From the NCBI GenBank assembly GCA_002402755.1, contig DHGK01000104.1, forward strand, positions 1 to 9,977: a stretch of 9,977 bases of DNA, in the 5' to 3' direction. This document shows, in pieces, positions 5,485-9,977 of this stretch (its first letter is position 1; each line of letters starts with the position of its first letter). The position numbers and the translations under genes were made by a program. The notes under the pieces are model-generated. The model ran no database searches. It saw only the letters and a program-made list of their open reading frames with translations, and was not told the DNA's origin. The DNA is from Planctomycetes bacterium UBA4800 (lineage in GTDB: Bacteria > Planctomycetota > UBA8108 > UBA8890 > UBA8898).

Positions 5485-6789
5485 GTGAGGGTCTTACTGC
5501 TCCGGCCGCCCGCGGGCGGCCGACGGCGGCTCGCCGACATGGGCGCGGGGCATCGCCCGTATCCGCTGCATCTGGCCTACCTGGCGGCCGGCCTGCGCGA
5601 GCTCGGCGTCACCGTGGAGTTTCTCGACTGCCCGCGCCTGGACTACGATGCCCACGCGGCCTCGGGCGCGGTGTTCACGGTCCACCCCGATGTGATCTAC
5701 GCGGAGCTCGATCCCCGCGAGGCCCGCGCACAGCTCGCCTTCCTCGCGGGCATCAAGGACTTCAGCGCCGCGCGCATCGTCCTGGGAGGACAGTACGCAT
5801 CGCTCTGCGCGCGGCCGATTCTCGCCTCCTTCCCCGCGATCGATGCGCTCATCCTCGGCGAGCCCGATCTGACGCTCGTCGAGCTCGTGAGCCTCTGGTA
5901 CGAGGGCCTCCCCGCCGTGAAGGTCCGCGGCGTCGCCACGCCGGGCCCCGCGCGCGTCATCGAGGGGCCGCCGCGCCCGCCGATCGACGACCTGGACAGC
6001 CTGCCCGTTCCCGACCGCACGATCGTCCCGCTCTCGGCGTACCAGGCGGGCTGCCTGCGCCGCCGGCCGGTCGCCGCGGTCGCGGGGCTGCGCGGCTGCC
6101 CGCGGCAGTGCCGCTTCTGCCGGCGCGGCGCGGATTCCCGGCCGCCGCGGTTCCGCAACGTGCGCGCGGTCGCCCAGGAGGTCGAGGACCTCATCCGCCG
6201 CATGGGCATCAGGGAGATCGCCTTCGTCGATCCCGTGTTCAACGCCGATGAGGACTGGGCCTTCGCCCTCGCGGAGGCCCTGCGGCCGCTCGGCACGACG
6301 TGGCACTGCACGCTCGCGGCGCACGCCGTCACGGCGGAGCTGCTCGGGAGCCTGCGCCGCGCGGGCTGCCGCGATGTCATCTTCAATCCCGTCTGCCCGA
6401 CGCGCGAGAGCGCCGACGCGCTCCTCGTCCGGGACGGCCCGGAGGAGACCCGGCGCGCCATCGCGCTCGCCGCGAAGGAGGACGTGACGGCGCACGTCGT
6501 CGTGGCGACCGGCGGCGGCGAGCTTCCCGCCCTCGCGGATGCGCACGCGTTCGCGGCATCGCTCAGCGGCGCGTGCGTCACCGTGCGCCGGATTGCGCCG
6601 CAGCTCGGCTCGGCGCTGCTCCCCGCGCCGCCGGACGAGCTCGCGCCGCCCGGCGAGGACCGCGACCTGCGCGTCTCGCTCGCCTATCCGTTCAAGGACG
6701 CGCGCTTCTGGCGCGAGGGCGTGCGCACGCTGCTCGGGCGGCGCGCCCAGGTGTGCGCGCGAGCCGGCATCGAGGAGTGCGGCCGGTGA
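5485..6789 (+). CDS. B12-binding-type radical SAM protein of unknown function
   Basis: The 434-residue product has the layout of cobalamin-binding-fold radical SAM enzymes. Residues 1-140 form a Rossmann-like B12-type domain (PYPLHLAYLAAGL at 25-37, VLGGQYA at 99-105, LGEPD at 124-128). The DxHxxG cobalamin-coordinating motif is not visible. The radical SAM core carries CPRQCRFC, with Cys205, Cys209 and Cys212 in the CxxxCxxC pattern that holds a 4Fe-4S cluster. A TIM-barrel-like region follows to about 345. The usual GVES-type motif is replaced by FNPVCPTRESAD (300-311). Start is GTG at 5485 with GAGGAGG 4 nt upstream. The last codons overlap the pullulanase start by 4 bp, so the two are probably co-translated. 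The reaction is unknown; methylation or carbon-skeleton chemistry on a lipid, cofactor or sugar would all fit the superfamily. Confidence 0.85.
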   Translation: MRVLLLRPPAGGRRRLADMGAGHRPYPLHLAYLAAGLRELGVTVEFLDCPRLDYDAHAASGAVFTVHPDVIYAELDPREARAQLAFLAGIKDFSAARIVLGGQYASLCARPILASFPAIDALILGEPDLTLVELVSLWYEGLPAVKVRGVATPGPARVIEGPPRPPIDDLDSLPVPDRTIVPLSAYQAGCLRRRPVAAVAGLRGCPRQCRFCRRGADSRPPRFRNVRAVAQEVEDLIRRMGIREIAFVDPVFNADEDWAFALAEALRPLGTTWHCTLAAHAVTAELLGSLRRAGCRDVIFNPVCPTRESADALLVRDGPEETRRAIALAAKEDVTAHVVVATGGGELPALADAHAFAASLSGACVTVRRIAPQLGSALLPAPPDELAPPGEDRDLRVSLAYPFKDARFWREGVRTLLGRRAQVCARAGIEECGR

Positions 6790-9179
6790 CCGTCCTCGCG
6801 GTCCACTATCACCGGCCCGACGGCGACTACGACGGGTGGGCGCTCTGGGTCTGGGAGCACCCGAGCGGCGCCGCCGCGCGCGCCATCGCGCCCGAGGCAA
6901 TCGATGCATTCGGCGCCGTCTTCACGATCGCCGAACCGCCCGCGGGACGACTCGGCATCCTGCCCTGCCGGGCCTCGGCCTCGAGCTACGACCGGCCCGA
7001 CCGCATCTGGGACGCGACGCTGGGCTCGGAAATCTGGCTCAAGCGCGGCACGGGGCGCATCCACGCCGAGCCCCCGCCGCTGCTGCCGTCGCTGCTGCGC
7101 GCCTTCGTCGACGGGAAGCACGGCCTGACCGCGATCCTGGAGCATCCGCTCGCCGCGCGGCTCATGACCCCGGCCGCGTTCCGGTTGAGAAACCGCAAGG
7201 GCGCGCCCGTCGCCATCACGGGCATCGAGGCCGATGGCGCGTTCGTCTCCCTCGCGACGCACGGCCTGCTCCCCTACCGCGAGGCCGATGCCGCCGCGTG
7301 GACGCTCGCGCTCCAGGGCTCGAACGCGGTCCCCCTGCGCGTCCGGCGGATTCTCGACGCGTACGAGAGCGCCGCGCCGCTCGGCGCGCGCGTCGAGGGC
7401 GGGCGCACGGAGTTCGCGGTGTTCGCGCCGGGCGCCGGCATGGTCCAGGTCGAGCTCTTCGCCGATGCCGGCGGCGGGACGCCGCGCACGCACAGGCTCA
7501 GGCGCGACTCCCGCGGCGTGTGGCGCACGGCGCTCGACGAGGATCTCACGGGAACGTACTACTCCTACATCATCCACGGCGGCGATCCGGACTTCGGCGC
7601 GCGGCGCCGGGCGGTCGACCCCTACGGCCGTCTCTCGACGCGGCACGACGGGCGCTCGCGCGTGCTGGCGCCGCGGCCGCCCCTGCCCCCGGGGCCGTCG
7701 TTCCCGCGGCAGGACGCGGTCATCTACGAGCTCCACGTCCGCGACTTCACGATCGATCCGGAGGGCGGCGCCGCCGCGCCCGGCACGTTCGGCGGCCTGG
7801 CCGAAGGAGGCACGCGCCTCGCGGGGCTCCCCACGTGCCTCGATCACATCGTCGAGCTCGGCGCCAACGTCGTCCAGCTCATGCCCGTCCTTGACTTCCC
7901 CATCGACATCGCCGGCGGCGGGTACGACTGGGGCTACATGCCGGCTCACTACTTCTCGCCGCAGGGCTGGTACGCCGCCGACCGGACGGGCGACGGCCGC
8001 GTCGACGAGCTCAGGGCGCTCGTCGACGCGCTGCACGCGCGCGGCCTCAAGGTCGTCTTCGACGTCGTGTACAACCACACCTGCGAGACCGAACCCGGGC
8101 GCGGCGTGTGCCTGAGCCCGTGCGCGCCGCGCTACTACTACCGCGAGCGCCCGGACGGGACGCCGTACAACGGCTCGGGCTGCGGCAACGAGCTGCGCAC
8201 CGAGGCGCCCATGGCGCGCCGTCTCATCCTCGACTCGCTCGCGTACATGGCCGACACGTTCGGCGCCGACGGGTTCAGGTTCGACCTCCTGGCGCTGATG
8301 GATGCGGATACGATCGCCGCCGCCGGCGCGATGCTCAGGGACAGGAATCCGGACATTCTCCTGTACGGCGAGCCGTGGGCCGCGGACTGGGCGGGCATTC
8401 CGCTGCCGAGCGCCGACACGCTGCGGGCGAACGGCTTCGCCGTCTTCGACGACCGGTTCCGCGACGCGCTGCGCGGCAGCGTCTTCTCCAGCGAGGGCGG
8501 GTTCCTCTCGCACGGCGAGAAGGTCGGCGAGCTCAAGGCCGCGCTCAAGCGCCGCGATCCCCTCGACCGCATCATCTACACCGAGTGCCACGACAACCAC
8601 ACGCTGTGGGACCGCCTGGCGCTCGTCACGGCGCGCGAGGGGCACATCGCCTGGCGGGAGCGCGAGGCCATGGTGCGCATGGGCACGGCGCTGCTCCTGG
8701 CGAGCCCGGGGATTCCGCTGCTGCACGCGGGGCAGGAGTTCCTGCGGACCAAGAACGGCGCCCACAACAGCTTCGATCTGGGCGACGAGATCAACATGGT
8801 CAGGTGGCGCGCCAAGATCGAGCACGTCGCGACCGCGACCTACGTCCGGGGGCTCATCGCCATGCGCCGGGCGCACCCCATCTTCAGGCCGGGGGCGGCC
8901 GGCGAGCGCGCGCTCTTCTTTCTGGACGATGACCTCGGTCTTCCCGTGCCGCCCAAGGCGGTCGGGTTCGTGCTCAGGCGCCGCGCGCTCGCGTCCGAGC
9001 TCAAGGAAGTCGCCGTCCTGGCCAACGCGAACGTCATTCCGCAGACGTTTCACCTTCCGTTCAAGCGCTGGCAGGTCTTCGCCGACCACATGCACGCGCA
9101 GGCGCTGCCGTGCGGGACGTACGTCGGCAAGGCGATCGTCGTGCCCCCGCGGTCAGCGTGGGTCCTCGGAAGATCGTGA
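6786..9179 (+). CDS. pulA: Type I pullulanase / glycogen debranching enzyme (GH13)
   Basis: This enzyme hydrolyses alpha-1,6 branch points in glycogen, starch or pullulan. The 797-residue protein has no signal peptide, so it likely acts on cytoplasmic glycogen or imported maltodextrins. In order: a CBM41/PUD-like start (VHYHRPDGDYDGWALWVW, 6-23), a linker domain to about 195, a CBM48-like domain (about 200-290), and the GH13 barrel from about 310. Motifs are YELHVRDF (314-321), the pullulanase signature YDWGYMP (380-386, usual form YNWGY), VVFDVVYNH (423-431), GFRFD with nucleophile Asp500, YGEPW with acid/base Glu529, and HDNHTLWD with Asp603. A beta-sandwich C-domain ends the protein. Start GTG at 6786 overlaps the radical SAM stop as GTGA, with GAGGAG 8 nt upstream (6772-6777). 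All catalytic residues are present. No other glycogen gene is in the window. Confidence 0.93.
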   Translation: MTVLAVHYHRPDGDYDGWALWVWEHPSGAAARAIAPEAIDAFGAVFTIAEPPAGRLGILPCRASASSYDRPDRIWDATLGSEIWLKRGTGRIHAEPPPLLPSLLRAFVDGKHGLTAILEHPLAARLMTPAAFRLRNRKGAPVAITGIEADGAFVSLATHGLLPYREADAAAWTLALQGSNAVPLRVRRILDAYESAAPLGARVEGGRTEFAVFAPGAGMVQVELFADAGGGTPRTHRLRRDSRGVWRTALDEDLTGTYYSYIIHGGDPDFGARRRAVDPYGRLSTRHDGRSRVLAPRPPLPPGPSFPRQDAVIYELHVRDFTIDPEGGAAAPGTFGGLAEGGTRLAGLPTCLDHIVELGANVVQLMPVLDFPIDIAGGGYDWGYMPAHYFSPQGWYAADRTGDGRVDELRALVDALHARGLKVVFDVVYNHTCETEPGRGVCLSPCAPRYYYRERPDGTPYNGSGCGNELRTEAPMARRLILDSLAYMADTFGADGFRFDLLALMDADTIAAAGAMLRDRNPDILLYGEPWAADWAGIPLPSADTLRANGFAVFDDRFRDALRGSVFSSEGGFLSHGEKVGELKAALKRRDPLDRIIYTECHDNHTLWDRLALVTAREGHIAWREREAMVRMGTALLLASPGIPLLHAGQEFLRTKNGAHNSFDLGDEINMVRWRAKIEHVATATYVRGLIAMRRAHPIFRPGAAGERALFFLDDDLGLPVPPKAVGFVLRRRALASELKEVAVLANANVIPQTFHLPFKRWQVFADHMHAQALPCGTYVGKAIVVPPRSAWVLGRS

Positions 9180-9180
9180 T

Positions 9181-9195
9181 GCCGGCGCGGCCGGC
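9181..9195. terminator. Weak GC hairpin after pullulanase
   Basis: GCCGGC (9181-9186), a GCG loop and GCCGGC (9190-9195) form a 6-bp stem starting right after the stop codon. There is no T tract. The much longer fold-back of the adjacent repeat (9268-9383) may be the real 3' structure of this transcript. Confidence 0.2.
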
Positions 9196-9201
9196 CCGCG
9201 A

Positions 9202-9468
9202 GCAGCCGTGCACGGTTCTCCGGCCGTGTTCGCGTACACGGACAGGTGCCATCTCACGGGAAAGAAACCACAGAGGCACGGAGAGCACAGAGAAGAAGAC
9301 GGAGACAGGCCACCACACCTGCCGCGGAGCCGCGTGACGTCTCACGTTCCGTTCTCTGTGCCCTCTGTCTTCTCTGTGGTGAATCAGAAAGAGCACCGCG
9401 ACGGGCGCCGGAATGCGATCCGGTGAAGGCGGAGATTCGCGTGTCCCGGGCGCACTGTGAACGATTAC
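9202..9468 (+). repeat. 267-bp inverted-repeat element, copy 2 (MITE-like)
   Basis: This copy has the same length and orientation as copy 1 and aligns to 71-337 with no gaps at a constant offset of 9131. Its ends, GCAGCCGTGCAC (9202-9213) and GTGAACGATTAC (9457-9468), are a decayed version of the terminal inverted repeat. The best conserved part is the right arm and its flank (about 9340-9400), where a 41-base stretch is identical in both copies. The fold-back arms are at about 9267-9294 and 9351-9383. A 7-bp direct repeat GCCCGCG sits on either side (9194-9200 and 9469-9475), a possible target-site duplication with one extra A on the left. It lies between the 3' ends of two convergent genes. 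Confidence 0.75.
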
Positions 9469-9497
9469 GCCCGCGGCTTCCTCCTCCCCGCCGATTC

Positions 9498-9977
9498 TCA
9501 CTCGCGGGGAGAAGGCGGCGGCGGCTCGGGAACCGATTCGGGCTTGGGCAGCGGGCGCAGGGAGGATCGCTCCTCGGTCTTCGGCGCGGCCGAGAAGACC
9601 CTCGAATCGTCCGGAATCGGCGCCGAGTATCTCGGCGCCGGCCTCTGCTCGGGCCTGGGAGCCGGCACCGGCCTGGGGGCCGGCGCGGGCACGACCGACC
9701 TCTCTTCCGGCTTCTTCTCCTCGAGCTTCTTCTCCTCGAGCTTCTTTTCCTCGGGCTTCTCCGCCTTGGGCGGCGGCTCCTCGGGCCGAGGGGGCGGCTT
9801 GATCCCGAGCAGGAGACGGGAGAAGAACCCCACGATCGGGTACGAGGGCTCGAAGCCGGCCAGGCACAGCAGCATGTAGAGCAACGCGATGCCGCCGAGC
9901 GCGATCTTCGCGATGCCGAGCGGGAACGCGGCTTCGTTCGCAAGGAGCGCGAAGAGCCCGCCCTGGTCCAGAAGCGG
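9498..9977 (-). CDS. Membrane protein with Pro/Glu/Lys-rich tail, 5' end beyond window
   Basis: I do not recognise this gene. The reading frame is open from the window edge to a TGA at 9498-9500, giving 159 visible residues and no clear start. A TTG at 9884 is possible but falls inside a hydrophobic segment, so the true start is probably outside. Visible residues 18-42 (FPLGIAKIALGGIALLYMLLCLA region) are a transmembrane helix. A second hydrophobic stretch (YPIVGFFSRLLLGI) follows. From about residue 65 the protein is a low-complexity cytoplasmic or periplasmic tail rich in Pro, Glu and Lys. It includes three EEKK units encoded by a 15-bp tandem repeat (9711-9755) and several PAP/RP blocks. 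It ends in PEPPPPSPRE. It is convergent with pullulanase, with repeat copy 2 between them. Confidence 0.6.
   Translation of the reverse strand, partial: PLLDQGGLFALLANEAAFPLGIAKIALGGIALLYMLLCLAGFEPSYPIVGFFSRLLLGIKPPPRPEEPPPKAEKPEEKKLEEKKLEEKKPEERSVVPAPAPRPVPAPRPEQRPAPRYSAPIPDDSRVFSAAPKTEERSSLRPLPKPESVPEPPPPSPRE
9711..9755. repeat. 15-bp tandem repeat, three units, inside the tail gene
   Basis: The unit CTTCTTCTCCTCGAG occurs exactly at 9711-9725 and 9726-9740, with a third variant at 9741-9755 (CTTCTTTTCCTCGGG). On the minus strand it encodes repeated EEKKL/P. The near-identity at the DNA level suggests recent slippage, so tail length may vary between strains. Confidence 0.75.

Noticed and set aside
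6684..9095. 803-codon minus-strand open frame antisense to pullulanase
   Set aside because: It mirrors the pullulanase codons, shows no recognisable domain, and the forward frame has every GH13 catalytic residue.
3201..9179. A defence island centred on the TIR-like gene
   Set aside because: Its neighbours are purF, a cyclase-family hydrolase, an OmpH-like chaperone, radical SAM and pullulanase. No cyclase-type nucleotidyltransferase, Argonaute, nuclease or effector partner is present.
9232..9426. Short open frames inside the repeat, with products such as HGEHRE and SVPSVFSVVNQ
   Set aside because: They translate the 9-nt repeat units. Similar frames occur in both copies without start or ribosome-binding conservation.
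1..9977. tRNA, rRNA or riboswitch
   Set aside because: No cloverleaf, conserved rRNA stretch or known riboswitch core was seen in the intergenic regions on either strand.

Overview
The window is a very GC-rich (about 70% by eye) bacterial chromosomal segment. It is densely coded, and several starts are GTG or possible TTG codons. An OmpH/Skp-like periplasmic chaperone implies a diderm host. The GC content, the cytoplasmic type I pullulanase, the B12-binding radical SAM protein and dispersed CACAGAG- and CTTCGTG-type repeats would fit a Planctomycetota/PVC or similar uncultured lineage. That placement is a weak inference, because no rRNA or phylogenetic marker is present.

Layout, left to right. 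Positions 1-70 hold the edge of one repeat family (8-nt CTTCGTGx units). Positions 71-337 hold copy 1 of a 267-bp element with a perfect 12-bp terminal inverted repeat (TIR). A zinc-ribbon rhomboid protease (334-1188, minus) follows, with its stop codon inside that TIR. A gene-free divergent region (1189-1559) leads to purF (1560-3167, plus). purF converges on a small gene with a helical N-terminus and a degenerate TIR-like C-terminal domain (3201-3905, minus); both stops lie within a 12-bp inverted repeat. A 237-bp divergent spacer with a perfect 13-bp hairpin separates that gene from a plus-strand run: putative cyclase/formamidase (4143-4784), OmpH/Skp-like protein (4844-5389), B12-binding-type radical SAM protein (5485-6789) and type I pullulanase (6786-9179). 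The last two overlap by 4 bp. Copy 2 of the 267-bp element lies at 9202-9468, and a membrane protein with a Pro/Glu/Lys-rich tail (minus) runs off the right edge.

The genes are mostly housekeeping: purine biosynthesis, alpha-glucan debranching, envelope biogenesis and membrane proteolysis. They do not form one obvious pathway. The only likely co-translated pair is the radical SAM gene with pullulanase. I do not see a complete defence or mobile system.

The points most worth a second look are: (i) the two same-length, gap-free repeat copies with terminal inverted repeats, internal fold-back arms and no ORF, which look like a MITE-type element and bracket seven genes; (ii) the TIR-like protein whose catalytic Glu position is Ala; and (iii) the radical SAM/pullulanase coupling.
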